From: Bacillus infantis
Lineage (GTDB): Bacteria; Bacillota; Bacilli; Bacillales; Cytobacillaceae
Assembly: GCF_020171945.1 (NCBI RefSeq)
Contig: NZ_JAIVAP010000001.1
Coordinates: forward strand, 434,001-498,000
DNA: 64,000 nucleotides
Direction: 5' to 3'
Both the position numbers and the translations under genes were made by a program. The notes under the pieces are model-generated. The model searched no databases and was not told where the DNA came from. It saw nothing but the letters and a program-made list of their open reading frames with translations. The first letter of the stretch is position 1; each line of letters opens with the position of its first letter. Shown one piece after another: positions 8,901-19,090 of the stretch.

Positions 8901-10033
8901 TGCAGCTCCTCCTTTTGTCTGATCTTCACAACATTCGGCACCCGGACAATCAGTGTGGTTCCCTCGTCCTGGTACACCTCCATAGTGCCATTGACAAATT
9001 CAGCACGCTCCCTGATTCCGAGCAGGCCGCTTCCTTTGCCAATGTCCCGGTCAGGGTCTATGCCTGCGCCATTATCCCTCACTGTGACTGCGGTTTCGTC
9101 ATTGGCCTGCATGATTTCCACGATGACTTCACTGGCATTGGAGTGCTTCACCACATTATTCACTGCCTCCTTCAGGCACATGCTGAGGATATTTTCCACA
9201 AATAGTGAGACATTGACAAGCTGCCGCTCCTGCTTAAGCACAAATGAAATCCCTGCCGCGTCTAGTATTTGTTCTATCAGGACTACCTCTTCCTTCAGCC
9301 GGATCCCCCTCATCTGGGAGACCATCTTCCTGACCTCATTCAGGGCGGTCCTGGCTGTCTGCTGCACATCCTTCAGCTCAGAACGGGCCTGCTCAGGATC
9401 TTTATAGACGAGTTTACCCGCCAGATCACTCTTAAGGCCGATGAGTGAAAGCTTCTGGCCTAGCGTATCATGCAGATCCCTGGCTATCCGCTGCCTCTCC
9501 TCCATTTTTACGAGCTCTGAGATCCGTTTATTGGCATCTTCCAGCTGCGACTCCAGCCTGCCCCGCATGTTGCGGTTCTTGATGCTGAATGGCAGGAGGA
9601 TGACACTGAGCCAGCTGATAATAATGAATGGAATCTGCTTCAGAAATAAAGGATCCTGCAATACAAACTGATAGTTAATCGCTGCAGAAGCGCCGACCAG
9701 GTGAAGGATATAAAGAACGGCAAAAGCGGCCTTTCCAGTAATATTGCCGATAAAATAAGCAATGAAAAACGAAAAATACACATAGCCGAATAGTGTGGTC
9801 ATTGCAGATGAAATCCCGATCAGCACGACTGCCCAGATATAGACTGTCCATCCCCTCGAAAGGAATGCCAGCCGGAAGCATAAATAAAAGATGACAGTTA
9901 AAATGATGCCGGCAACGATTTCCGCTGTTGATGAAGACTGGAAAATGAAATAGAAAGGCAGTATCGTCAAAATCGCCCAAATATATGGGGATATCCCGGT
10001 GCTGCTGTTAAAGACAAGCAATTTTTTCTTCAT
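8897..10033 (-). CDS. desK: DesK-type thermosensor histidine kinase
   Basis: A membrane sensor kinase of 378 residues, matching B. subtilis DesK along most of its length as I recall it. The N-terminal half holds four or five membrane segments (about 15-150), the thermosensing part. The HisKA_3 helix has ERQRIARDLHDTLGQKLSLI, with H188 at the same position as in DesK. The ATPase domain shows NNVVKHS, DNGAGI and GSGLLGIRERAE. The ATG at 10033 follows GGAG at seven bases; upstream in-frame codons have no such site. It should phosphorylate DesR when membranes stiffen in the cold (known for the family). Confidence 0.95.
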   Translation of the reverse strand: MKKKLLVFNSSTGISPYIWAILTILPFYFIFQSSSTAEIVAGIILTVIFYLCFRLAFLSRGWTVYIWAVVLIGISSAMTTLFGYVYFSFFIAYFIGNITGKAAFAVLYILHLVGASAAINYQFVLQDPLFLKQIPFIIISWLSVILLPFSIKNRNMRGRLESQLEDANKRISELVKMEERQRIARDLHDTLGQKLSLIGLKSDLAGKLVYKDPEQARSELKDVQQTARTALNEVRKMVSQMRGIRLKEEVVLIEQILDAAGISFVLKQERQLVNVSLFVENILSMCLKEAVNNVVKHSNASEVIVEIMQANDETAVTVRDNGAGIDPDRDIGKGSGLLGIRERAEFVNGTMEVYQDEGTTLIVRVPNVVKIRQKEELQ

Positions 10034-10269
10034 TATACAACTCCAATATCTTTGTATCCTTATTTTACATAAAAATGTCTTTTCAAAAGGCTCTTTTCTT
10101 AAACTTTGTTGTTTTCTAAAAAAAAATTTACAGATATCACCCTGCTTACCATGAAATATCATGATAGGAAAAGAGCTGCTCTCTTTTTTCAAAGAGAAAG
10201 TTTTTGTATGAAGGGAAAAATCCGGCTCTTGGGATTTTTTCGAAAGCAACAATCTATACGAGAACAGTC

Positions 10270-10312
10270 TTTCAAAAAAGGACAGAGCCATGATTTCCGG
10301 GCTCCGTCCTTT
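10270..10312 (-). terminator. Terminator between des and desK
   Basis: Thirteen-base arms (10277-10289 and 10300-10312, one G-U pair) followed on the minus strand by TTTTTTG, just after the des stop. It would separate des from desKR transcription. Confidence 0.85.
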
Positions 10313-10323
10313 GAATAGGCTTT

Positions 10324-11358
10324 TTAAACTGAAACACTTTTCTTCTTCTGTGCTTTCAGCAGGTGATGGATATCCCTGAAAGTAACAAAGCTGCGGCTCT
10401 GTTCATCCCATAATCGGTATTTCAGCGACTTCAAACTAGTTGATAGTGTGATTGTCTGGACATTTTTGAGCAACGGCTCTTTATTATGGGCATCTTCCAG
10501 ATAATAGTTCGGAACCCTTGGGCTGAGATGATGGACATGGTGGAAGCCGATATTGCCGGTCAGCCACTGCAGGAGTTTCGGAAGCTTATAAAAGGAGCTT
10601 CCATCAACAGCTGCCCTGACAAATTCCCATTCTTTATCGTATTCGAAATAAGTATCCTCGAATTGGTGCTGCACATAAAACAGCCAGATGCCAAGCGCAC
10701 CGGAAATATAGAAAATCGGTCCCTGGATCAGAAGGAAGGCCTTCCAGCCTACCAGCCAGCACATAAGCCCAATTACCAGGACAATCAGAATGTTTGTGAC
10801 ATAAGTGTTCATTTTTTCCTTAGGCCGTGCTCCCTTTCGGTTGAAGCGCTGGGCAATGAGGAACTCATAAATCGGTCCGAGGCCGAACATCACAAGCGGA
10901 TTGCGGTAAGCCCGATACTGCACGCGCTGCCATAAGCTGGCGTCCATGTATTCATCAACCGTCATGACCCATATGTCCCCCGTGCCCCTTTTATTAAGGT
11001 TACCGCTGGTTGCATGGTGGACAGAATGGCTGTGCCTCCACTGATGGAAAGGAAAGAGTGTCATTACTCCGGTGATCATGCCAAGCACTTCATTCGCCTT
11101 CTTGCTTTTGAAAAAAGAATTATGGCAGCAGTCATGGAAAATGATGAAGATCCGCACCAGGAATCCTGCATTAACAACAGTCAGAATCAAGGTGATCAGA
11201 TAGGATATTTGCATGGTTTCATAGGCCAGATACCAAATGAGAAAGAATGGCACCAGCGTGTTTATTAGTTGGACAATACTGCTCTTTGTATCTGCTTTTT
11301 CATAAGGAGAGATATTTTTCCTCGATAATTTGCCAGGTTTTGACGTTTTTTTATCCAT
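10324..11358 (-). CDS. des: Acyl-lipid fatty acid desaturase (Des, delta-5 type)
   Basis: A membrane-bound di-iron desaturase of 344 residues that puts double bonds into phospholipid acyl chains. The three histidine boxes are visible: HDCCH (near 74), HSHSVHH (near 110) and HHVHH (near 277), between paired membrane segments. The sequence follows B. subtilis Des closely in segments such as SSFYKLPKLLQWLTGNIG. The ATG at 11358 has GAGGAGG upstream; an in-frame ATG at 11427 would lie inside the promoter region. It is the target gene of the DesK-DesR pair downstream. Confidence 0.95.
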   Translation of the reverse strand: MDKKTSKPGKLSRKNISPYEKADTKSSIVQLINTLVPFFLIWYLAYETMQISYLITLILTVVNAGFLVRIFIIFHDCCHNSFFKSKKANEVLGMITGVMTLFPFHQWRHSHSVHHATSGNLNKRGTGDIWVMTVDEYMDASLWQRVQYRAYRNPLVMFGLGPIYEFLIAQRFNRKGARPKEKMNTYVTNILIVLVIGLMCWLVGWKAFLLIQGPIFYISGALGIWLFYVQHQFEDTYFEYDKEWEFVRAAVDGSSFYKLPKLLQWLTGNIGFHHVHHLSPRVPNYYLEDAHNKEPLLKNVQTITLSTSLKSLKYRLWDEQSRSFVTFRDIHHLLKAQKKKSVSV

Positions 11359-11389
11359 ACAGTTAATCCTCCTCGTACTTGCTAATTCC

Positions 11390-11418
11390 ATTATGTAATA
11401 TAGAGAGAGGTGATGTAA
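11390..11418 (-). promoter_or_regulatory. des promoter, sigma-A type
   Basis: Minus-strand TTACAT, a 17-base spacer and CATAAT. The predicted start of transcription is near 11383, 25 bases before the ATG. Confidence 0.65.
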
Positions 11419-11425
11419 GACATAC

Positions 11426-11456
11426 ATGTCATATGATGGACATGATAAACGTCATG
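11426..11456 (-). promoter_or_regulatory. Probable DesR operator upstream of des
   Basis: Two abutting imperfect palindromes: ATGTCA...TGGACAT (11426-11443) and CATGAT-AAAC-GTCATG (11441-11456). They cover about -43 to -73 relative to the predicted des start, matching the position of the two DesR dimer sites in B. subtilis (about -28 to -77). The assignment is inference from position and symmetry. The rest of the gap to 11705 shows nothing I recognise. Confidence 0.6.
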
Positions 11457-11705
11457 GTTGGGTTTAGAATCTTAATTATTCTCCAAAATACAAAAAGATC
11501 TTCGACCTGGTTATACAGCTACTGGCTGATGATTTGCATTCCTAACATTTCGCTTTACCCGGGGCAAAGCTGAACCTCCACAATGCAGGCCACTGCCGGG
11601 CATAAGCAATTTCCTGCAATGAGCGGGTCTGAAACGATGGTCATCAGGGTTTACATAATTTTTTACAAAATCAGACCACATTAAGTAAATTTCTTAGATA
11701 AAGCC

Positions 11706-11744
11706 CAAAAAAAGAGCACGGAATATTTTTCTCCGAACCCTCTT
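11706..11744 (-). terminator. Terminator after gdh
   Basis: A stem built from AGAG/CTCT and CGGA/TCCG with a small internal loop, then TTTTTTT on the minus strand, downstream of the gdh stop. Confidence 0.55.
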
Positions 11745-11767
11745 TTCACATGTATTAAAACCCCAAT

Positions 11768-13424
<1,657 letters not shown>

Positions 13425-13610
13425 ATATGCGGTCCCCTTTCTCGCTGAAAAAATCAAGATGCTGATATTAGCTTTTCCCTGATTGAGCAGGAATTGAAAC
13501 CTTGAGTTAAAAAGCACATTAACAGGAAGATTTTTGCATCAGGAAGATCCAGGAATTGGACGAATCTTTACAGACATATGATAAAAGATCAGTCTGGGAA
13601 GGTGAGCGAA

Positions 13611-13811
13611 ATGAGAGCAGGTAGCCGGTTTATCTTCTTTGTAATAGAAGCGTCTTCCATCAGAAAATTCCTTGCTTTGGAAATGGGTTTTGGTACGGCC
13701 TTCTATTATGGGGCAAAGCTCATTTTCACCAATGAGATTGCATCAGTTTGTACCAGCATTGTGGCTGTGGAGGCTCTGAAAAAAGGGGTGAAACAGCTTG
13801 AGAGGAAATAA
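13611..13811 (+). CDS. Small hydrophobic protein, unknown
   Basis: A 66-residue reading frame with a hydrophobic middle (about 5-60), starting at an ATG behind GGTGAG. An earlier in-frame ATG at 13578 has no ribosome binding site. I do not recognise a family. It lies alone between the divergent glcU and the convergent TetR gene. It may be a small membrane protein; the reading frame could also be chance. Confidence 0.45.
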   Translation: MRAGSRFIFFVIEASSIRKFLALEMGFGTAFYYGAKLIFTNEIASVCTSIVAVEALKKGVKQLERK

Positions 13812-13931
13812 AATAATACAGTTTATGGGTGCATGGAAAGGTGAATGATTTATTCAGGCTTCAGAAAGACTCTATAGCTTAAACTATCCTTGTGAGATGA
13901 TCCAGCTTGCCATCACACCAGTTTCAATAAA

Positions 13932-13961
13932 AGAAGGCCCGGCACAATGCCAGGGCCTTCT
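13932..13961 (-). terminator. Terminator overlapping the TetR stop codon
   Basis: Nine-base arms AGAAGGCCC/GGGCCTTCT with a 12-base loop, then TTTTATTG on the minus strand. The TetR stop lies in the first arm. Confidence 0.85.
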
Positions 13962-14619
13962 ATTCCATATTTTCGGCATCATTCTTCACATTGCGGCTGA
14001 TTGCCTCAGGGGGGAAAATCATCCTGCAGATAATGCGGGCTGCTTCCAGTGTATTGAGCGGCGAAGAGCTCTGCTCCTCTTTGGCGGGGCCATTTTCTGC
14101 CAAGATAAGGGCAGACCATGCGGCTGTGTCAAGATCTATGTCCTTCCAGGTCAACCCTTTTTGCCTCGCCAGTTCTAAACCCTGCACGATCTGCATATGT
14201 ATATTTCTCCGAGCCTCCTGTAAAATACCGGCCAATTCAGAATCCTTGGGCAGCAGTTCAGGCAGCACCCGATGGATGCCGACAGCCTCAAGCCTTTTAT
14301 AGTGCTCATCCAGCATACGGGCAAGCAGGAGAACCGGGTCTTCACTGAGCCAGTCGGGCTCCGGAATCATCAGAAAATCGATTTTATCCTGAAGAAGTGC
14401 CATAAGCAGCTGGCGTTTATCTGAGAAATAGCGGTAAAAGGTGCCTGTGGCCACATCGGCTGCGGCTGCTATGTCTTTTGCTGTTGTCAACTCGTAGCCT
14501 TTTTCTATGAATAGCCGCCGCCCGCTTTCCAGCAGTGCCTTCCGCTTCTGCAGCGCTCTTTCCTGTTTAGGCAGGGAAGGGAATTCTCCCGGAAACGGGC
14601 CGGCATTTTTATCCGCCAT
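13960..14619 (-). CDS. TetR/AcrR family transcriptional regulator
   Basis: A 219-residue repressor-type protein. The N-terminal helix-turn-helix (about 25-70) reads LLESGRRLFIEKGYELTT, AAADVATGTFYRYFSDKRQLL. The C-terminal ligand-binding half is not recognisable. It has a 25-residue proline-rich N-terminal extension before the HTH. Neighbours do not reveal a target; autoregulation is likely for the family. Confidence 0.9.
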   Translation of the reverse strand: MADKNAGPFPGEFPSLPKQERALQKRKALLESGRRLFIEKGYELTTAKDIAAAADVATGTFYRYFSDKRQLLMALLQDKIDFLMIPEPDWLSEDPVLLLARMLDEHYKRLEAVGIHRVLPELLPKDSELAGILQEARRNIHMQIVQGLELARQKGLTWKDIDLDTAAWSALILAENGPAKEEQSSSPLNTLEAARIICRMIFPPEAISRNVKNDAENME

Positions 14620-14713
14620 ACGCTCACCTCCTAACTCATCATATCATATAAAGAACATCATAGAGAGCTAAAATCAGGCGATAAAAAACCTGAACTGAAG
14701 TTCACCTTTTTGA

Positions 14714-14742
14714 TTGACAGTGGTTTCTTATGGTGCAATAAT
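14714..14742 (+). promoter_or_regulatory. Sigma-A promoter for the DUF2187 gene
   Basis: Consensus TTGACA, 17-base spacer and AATAAT, placing the transcript start about 70 bases before the ATG at 14820. Confidence 0.75.
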
Positions 14743-14819
14743 GAATTTAATTTCAGCAGGATAGTCCTTACGTCATAGTTTTTAATGGTTGAAAAATTTA
14801 ACGATAAGGGGTCGCGAAG

Positions 14820-14996
14820 ATGGCAAAAGAGGGAGATACAATCAGATTTAAAAGACATGATCTTTCCATAACCGGAACAGTCGTGAAGGTCAAAGAAGAA
14901 AGCGTTCTTGTCCAAATCAGCGATGAGGATGCAATGCTTTTAAAAATTGATACTCCAATCACGGTCGTATCGCATAAAAATTACAAGATTGTCTGA
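14820..14996 (+). CDS. DUF2187 (YkvS-like) small protein
   Basis: A 58-residue protein on the plus strand with AAGGGG eight bases before its ATG. The pattern GDTIRFKRHDLSITGTVVKV, then ESVLVQISD, then VVSHKNYKIV is typical of DUF2187 proteins, small SH3-like beta folds of unknown role in Bacillus. A longer minus-strand frame covers the same bases but has no ribosome binding site. A second, shorter relative follows at 15165. Confidence 0.85.
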   Translation: MAKEGDTIRFKRHDLSITGTVVKVKEESVLVQISDEDAMLLKIDTPITVVSHKNYKIV

Positions 14997-15164
14997 ATAC
15001 ACGATATGTAAAATGGCGGCTTAAGATATTAATAGAAGAAAGCTGCTGAGGATAATTGCTTTTGTGTGAAAAATACGCAGGATTTCAGCGATAAAGGTAG
15101 AATTGATTTATATGTTTATCCATTCTGCCGATTTATCAAAATTTATACCTGGGAGGATTCTGGC

Positions 15165-15320
15165 ATGGAAATCAGCAAAGATTCAAAGAAATTAGCGGTA
15201 GATTCACCTGTTTTGCTAAAAGGCATTGTTAAGGCTATATACAAAGATACCGTCCATATCCAGATCGGCGGCAAAATCATTGCTCTGCCGGCTTCCAATA
15301 TGCCCGCCGCTTCCTCTTAA
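15165..15320 (+). CDS. Short DUF2187-like protein
   Basis: A 51-residue protein with GGGAGG eight bases before its ATG. The core VLLKGIVKAIYKDTVHIQIG matches the G-x-V-x-K-V ... S-V-x-V-x-I pattern of the DUF2187 protein just upstream, so it looks like a diverged paralogue lacking the N-terminal strand. Function unknown. Confidence 0.65.
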   Translation: MEISKDSKKLAVDSPVLLKGIVKAIYKDTVHIQIGGKIIALPASNMPAASS

Positions 15321-15323
15321 ACT

Positions 15324-15373
15324 GCAGCCTGAAAAAGGCTGTTTGTAAAAGGAGCCGGCATGCCGGCTCCTTT
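15324..15373. terminator. Double terminator between convergent genes
   Basis: First a hairpin CAGCCT/AGGCTG followed by TTTG, then a perfect 26-base palindrome (15348-15373) with AAA/TTT ends, which can end transcription from both sides. Confidence 0.8.
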
Positions 15374-15382
15374 CGGATTTAC

Positions 15383-17005
15383 TTATTCAGAAATTTTTTC
15401 AGCATAGCGGAAATCCGGATTGTTGAGAGGGCTGAACCGGATTCCTTTAATATATTCTTTCACGACAGCATTTTGAGAAGAAAAGTAGATAGGGATGATC
15501 GGCATTTCATCCATCAGGACAGCTTCAGCCTGATGCAGCAGATCAAATCTCTTTGCTTCATCCTGCTCAATCAGCGACTGGTCGAGCAACTCATCAAATT
15601 CAGGATTGGACCAGTTTGTAAAGTTGCTGGAACTGCCTGAGCTGTATAGATCCAGAACAGGGTACGGATCCAGGAAGTCCCCTACCCAGCCCATACGCGC
15701 AGCCTGGAAGTTTTTCTGCTTGAAAGTATCTATGAATGTTTTCCATTCCTGGTTCTCAAGCTTCACTTCCACACCAAGGTTAACCTTGAACATTTCCTGC
15801 AGAGCTTCAGCAATCTTTTTATGGCTGCCTTCTGAATTATACTTCAGGGTGACAGCAGGAAGCTCCTTCCAGCCTTCTTCCTTCATTCCCTCAGCAAGCA
15901 ATTTTTTTGCTCCGTCAGCATCAAAAAAGTAGTAAGGATCTTTTTCATCCCGGAAGTCCTTTCCAGACGGCCCTTCTACACCAAATCCCACATAGCCGTA
16001 TGCAGGCTCTTCTCCGCCTTTCGAAATGTTTTTTGCGATAGCCTCACGGTCGATTGCCATGCTGAATGCTTTCCGGATTTTACTGTTATTGAAAGGCTTT
16101 TCATTTACATTGAATGTATAGGTATAGACACTGAATTGAGGCGAGTTGATAAACTCCTTGCCTCCCTTTTCCATATCTATCGCATCGGATGCAAGATTTT
16201 TGATCAAATCAATATCTCCGGATTTATACATCTGATACTCGGTGTTGGCATCAGCCACCATTTTAAAGTTTACGGCGTCCATCGTAATGTCTTCGCTGTT
16301 CCAGTATTTGCTGTTCTTTTTCAGGGTAAGAAGATTATTATGTTCCCATTCCCCGAGTGTATAAGGGCCATTGGTAACGATTGTTTCCGGCCCTGCCGCC
16401 CAGTTTTCGTTTGCTTCGACTGTTTTCTGATTCACCGGCATGAAGCCCTGGCCCATCAGAACTTTAGGGAAAAACTTGATCGGTGTGTTAAGCTCGACCT
16501 TCAGGGTACTTTTGTCCACTGCGGTAATTCCTACATCTTCCACAGCGCCATTTTCCCTGTTATATTCTTCAGCCCCTTTTATGTAAAAAAAGCTGGATGG
16601 ATCATAGGCGCCTGTTTCGGGATTCAGAACCCTTTTCCATGCAAACTCGAAATCCTTTGCTGTCAGCGGATCTCCATTGGACCATTTCTGCCCTTCCCTG
16701 ATTGTAAAGGTGTATACTTTACCGTCTTCTGAAACATCAACCTTGCTTGCTGCCCCTTCCACAGCATTTCCATCTTTATCATAGCGGTACAAACCTTCAT
16801 AAAGATTATCGATCACCCAGAAGGAAGTTGTATCAGATGCAAAAGCAGGATCAAGGGTATAGGGCTCCCCTCCAAGATTGGCATTTAATACTTGTTCAAC
16901 ATCATTTTCTCCGGTTGGTGAAGCTGCTTCATCATTGCTGCATCCTGTCAGTGCAGCCAATGCAAACAGCAGGATGGCAAGCGTTACAAGCGATACTTTT
17001 TTCAA
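15383..17005 (-). CDS. Oligopeptide ABC transporter substrate-binding lipoprotein (OppA/DppE family)
   Basis: A 540-residue extracellular solute-binding protein, family 5. The signal peptide ends in the lipobox LTGC (C22), so it should be lipid-anchored outside the membrane. Family hallmarks include EPYTLDPAFASDTTSFWVI, DGKVYTFTIREGQKWSNGDP and NEKPFNNSKIRKAFSMAIDR. No permease or ATPase genes adjoin it, so it must borrow a transporter encoded elsewhere. Two SAM-I riboswitches precede it, which suggests a role in taking up methionine-containing peptides or another sulfur source (inference). Confidence 0.93.
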   Translation of the reverse strand: MKKVSLVTLAILLFALAALTGCSNDEAASPTGENDVEQVLNANLGGEPYTLDPAFASDTTSFWVIDNLYEGLYRYDKDGNAVEGAASKVDVSEDGKVYTFTIREGQKWSNGDPLTAKDFEFAWKRVLNPETGAYDPSSFFYIKGAEEYNRENGAVEDVGITAVDKSTLKVELNTPIKFFPKVLMGQGFMPVNQKTVEANENWAAGPETIVTNGPYTLGEWEHNNLLTLKKNSKYWNSEDITMDAVNFKMVADANTEYQMYKSGDIDLIKNLASDAIDMEKGGKEFINSPQFSVYTYTFNVNEKPFNNSKIRKAFSMAIDREAIAKNISKGGEEPAYGYVGFGVEGPSGKDFRDEKDPYYFFDADGAKKLLAEGMKEEGWKELPAVTLKYNSEGSHKKIAEALQEMFKVNLGVEVKLENQEWKTFIDTFKQKNFQAARMGWVGDFLDPYPVLDLYSSGSSSNFTNWSNPEFDELLDQSLIEQDEAKRFDLLHQAEAVLMDEMPIIPIYFSSQNAVVKEYIKGIRFSPLNNPDFRYAEKISE

Positions 17006-17133
17006 GTCATGATTCCCCCTTCAATTCATTGCTTTAAAGCGATTTAACTCATTAAAATACTAAGAATTGCATTTGCAATCTCCCCGCCCTCACATGTTTA
17101 TTCCGAAAATGTTCTTTACTTCTTTAACCTACT

Positions 17134-17273
17134 AAAAATCCTCCCAGCAAAGACAAGCTGAGAGGACTTTGTTCTCCGCTTATCTTTCCGGTAAACCCGG
17201 TGGAATTGGCACAGTGTCAACAGACCTGCTGCCGAGGCTTCATCGGGCCAGTCCCTCCGCCTCTCTGGATAAG
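17134..17273 (-). promoter_or_regulatory. SAM-I (S-box) riboswitch, gene-proximal copy
   Basis: Aptamer 17179-17273 on the minus strand: P1 arms CTTATC/GATAAG, then GAGAGGCGGAGGGACTGGCC, CGATGAAGC, CGGCAGC and the conserved GTGCCAATTCC. Downstream, a terminator (17134-17166) has arms TCCTCTCAGC/GCTGGGAGGA and a T-run. This is the standard S-box layout: SAM binding would favour termination before the oppA-like gene. Confidence 0.93.
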
Positions 17274-17300
17274 TGATATAAGATTTTAGCTGGCTGAAAT

Positions 17301-17454
17301 AAAAAATCCCCTTCTGCAGATAGAAGAGGACAGTATGTATGAACAAAATCCCTTCTTATCTGCCAGGCTTCTGCCTGATGGAATTGGCACAGTGTCCGAA
17401 TGAACCTGCTGCCGAGACTTCATCGGGCCATACCCCTCCGTCTCTCTGGATAAG
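17301..17454 (-). promoter_or_regulatory. SAM-I (S-box) riboswitch, distal copy
   Basis: A second complete aptamer (17355-17454): CTTATC/GATAAG P1 arms, GAGAGACGGAGGGGTATGGCC, here cited by its 21-base span, CGATGAAGT, CGGCAGC and GTGCCAATTCC. It has its own terminator at 17301-17330 (TCCTCTTCT/AGAAGGGGA plus TTTTTT). It lies 28 bases upstream of the proximal riboswitch, so the transcript meets two terminators in series. Confidence 0.92.
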
Positions 17455-17487
17455 AAATTATAGATATATAATTTTTTCGGTGCACTT

Positions 17488-17516
17488 AGAATAACCAATT
17501 TAGAAAATTTCGTCAA
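17488..17516 (-). promoter_or_regulatory. Promoter of the S-box leader
   Basis: Minus-strand TTGACG, a 17-base spacer and TATTCT, about 25 bases before the distal aptamer. Confidence 0.75.
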
Positions 17517-17647
17517 CAAAAAAGATAAAAGTCTAACTTTTCTATCTTTTTAGGCAATTGAAATACTATGGGCTTTTCAGTTTACTGCCTTATAATTCCT
17601 TTCTCAAATGCAAACACTATCTGCATACTGATTGAAGGAGTCTTACC

Positions 17648-18661
17648 ATGGAAAAGAAAACACCCCTTACATCGGCAGAAATCGCAATGCTCTGGACCAC
17701 TTATATGAATGACAGCATGTCAAAATGTGTTCTTGGCTATATGATTTCTCATACCTCAGAAGCTGAAATTAGCACAGCCCTTCAATTTGCCATTGATCTT
17801 TCGACCAGCCACCTGCAATACCTGGAACCTCTTTTCAAGGAGGAAAAAATGGCTGTTCCCAATGGCTTCAGCGGCGGCGATGTCAATCTGGATGCTCCCG
17901 GGCTTTTTTCTGAAACCTTCTGCCTGGCATATATTAATCATATGGCAAAAGCAGGAATGCTTGCTTACAGCGGCATGCTAGCTATGTGTGCCAGAAATGA
18001 TATAAGGAAATTCTTTACCGAAGGATTGGCAGAAACAGCCTCGCTCTACAATAAGACAACAAACCTGATGCTTGAAAAAGGGATTTACATAAGAGCTCCT
18101 TATATCTCTTATCCGCATGAAACGGATTATGTGGATACAAAGAAATATTTAAGCGGCCTCAATCCCTTTGCGACTAAAAGGCCGTTAAACGCGGTGGAAA
18201 TTTCTCATTTGACCATGAATATACAGACAAATTCCATCGGCCTGCAGATTGCCGCAGCCTTTGCACAAACAGCGCGGCTGAAAGAAGTTCAGGAATTTAT
18301 GCTTAGAGGAAAAGAAATTTCTCAAAAGCATGTCGGCATTTTTACGAAGATCCTCCTGGAAAGCAATATACAGGCCGTGGGTTCACCTAATATAGCCGTG
18401 TACGATACAACGATGCAGGTATTTTCCGATAAGCTGATGATGTTTCATATGTCTCTGTTAAGTGCAACCGGGTCCGGAAATTATGCTACAGCAAGTGTTG
18501 CAAGCCAGCGTACTGATGTAGCTGCCAGCTACCAGCGGCTTGCCGTTGAGATTGCACTATATGCTAAAAGCGGAGCAGACATTATGATTAAGCATGGCTG
18601 GCTGGAGCAGCCTCCCGGAACGACAGACCGTGATGCATTGGCCAAAAAAGGAACACCCTGA
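17648..18661 (+). CDS. DUF3231 family protein
   Basis: A 337-residue protein made of two related helical halves (start LTSAEIAMLWTTYMNDS; second half LNAVEISHLTMNIQTNSIG), the ferritin-like duplicated arrangement of DUF3231 proteins, which resemble CotF-type spore coat proteins. AAGGAG lies seven bases before the ATG. It is monocistronic. A role in the spore is inferred from the family; no direct sign here. Confidence 0.88.
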   Translation: MEKKTPLTSAEIAMLWTTYMNDSMSKCVLGYMISHTSEAEISTALQFAIDLSTSHLQYLEPLFKEEKMAVPNGFSGGDVNLDAPGLFSETFCLAYINHMAKAGMLAYSGMLAMCARNDIRKFFTEGLAETASLYNKTTNLMLEKGIYIRAPYISYPHETDYVDTKKYLSGLNPFATKRPLNAVEISHLTMNIQTNSIGLQIAAAFAQTARLKEVQEFMLRGKEISQKHVGIFTKILLESNIQAVGSPNIAVYDTTMQVFSDKLMMFHMSLLSATGSGNYATASVASQRTDVAASYQRLAVEIALYAKSGADIMIKHGWLEQPPGTTDRDALAKKGTP

Positions 18662-18923
18662 CCCTTCTGGACCAGGGTGGTGATATGCTGCTTGATTTAC
18701 TATTTTGCTGTTTAAAATCTGTATTTATGTTCTTATATATGGAGCGAGGATTCATATATTTCATTTTGCCCCCTCTCATTTTTAAAAGTAACCAAAAAAT
18801 ATCGATCAATAATGACTTTAATCCTCCATTGCTTAAGGTTGCAGCTGGGAGAAAATTTTTGGACTGAAAAAGGGCCGTCAGGTAAATCTAAGAAGGACAC
18901 CAAAATAAGGAGGGGCTCTTCAT

Positions 18924-19049
18924 ATGACACAGTCAAAAAAGCAGGAAGAAAGACAGTGGCGGCAAAGAAAGGAAACACAGCATCCGCACGGCAAAGTTAA
19001 ATCATTTGATCAGCTGGCTGATGACACCGGCAAAGGCGGACGCTCCTGA
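18924..19049 (+). CDS. Small DUF6254-like protein
   Basis: A 41-residue, highly polar protein (TQSKKQEERQWRQRK, then HPHGKVKSFDQL). AGGAGGGG stands eight bases before the ATG and a strong terminator follows the stop. I recall a short Bacillus family (DUF6254) with this look; function unknown. Confidence 0.72.
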   Translation: MTQSKKQEERQWRQRKETQHPHGKVKSFDQLADDTGKGGRS

Positions 19050-19052
19050 TAG

Positions 19053-19090
19053 AAAGGCCCTGGACTATGTCCCGGGCCTTTGTTCTGATT
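19053..19090 (+). terminator. Terminator of the 41-residue gene
   Basis: Arms AAAGGCCC/GGGCCTTT, then TTTGTTCTG. Confidence 0.8.

Noticed and set aside
13425-13560. SigG promoter for glcU-gdh
   Set aside because: I looked for the forespore consensus and found no pair of -35 and -10 elements at proper spacing.
14658-14915. 85-residue minus-strand frame
   Set aside because: It has no ribosome binding site and overlaps the DUF2187 gene on the plus strand, which has a promoter, a site and a family match.
18653-18679. CACCCTG/CAGGGTG hairpin after the DUF3231 gene
   Set aside because: No T-run follows on either strand, and it overlaps the stop codon; too weak to call a terminator.
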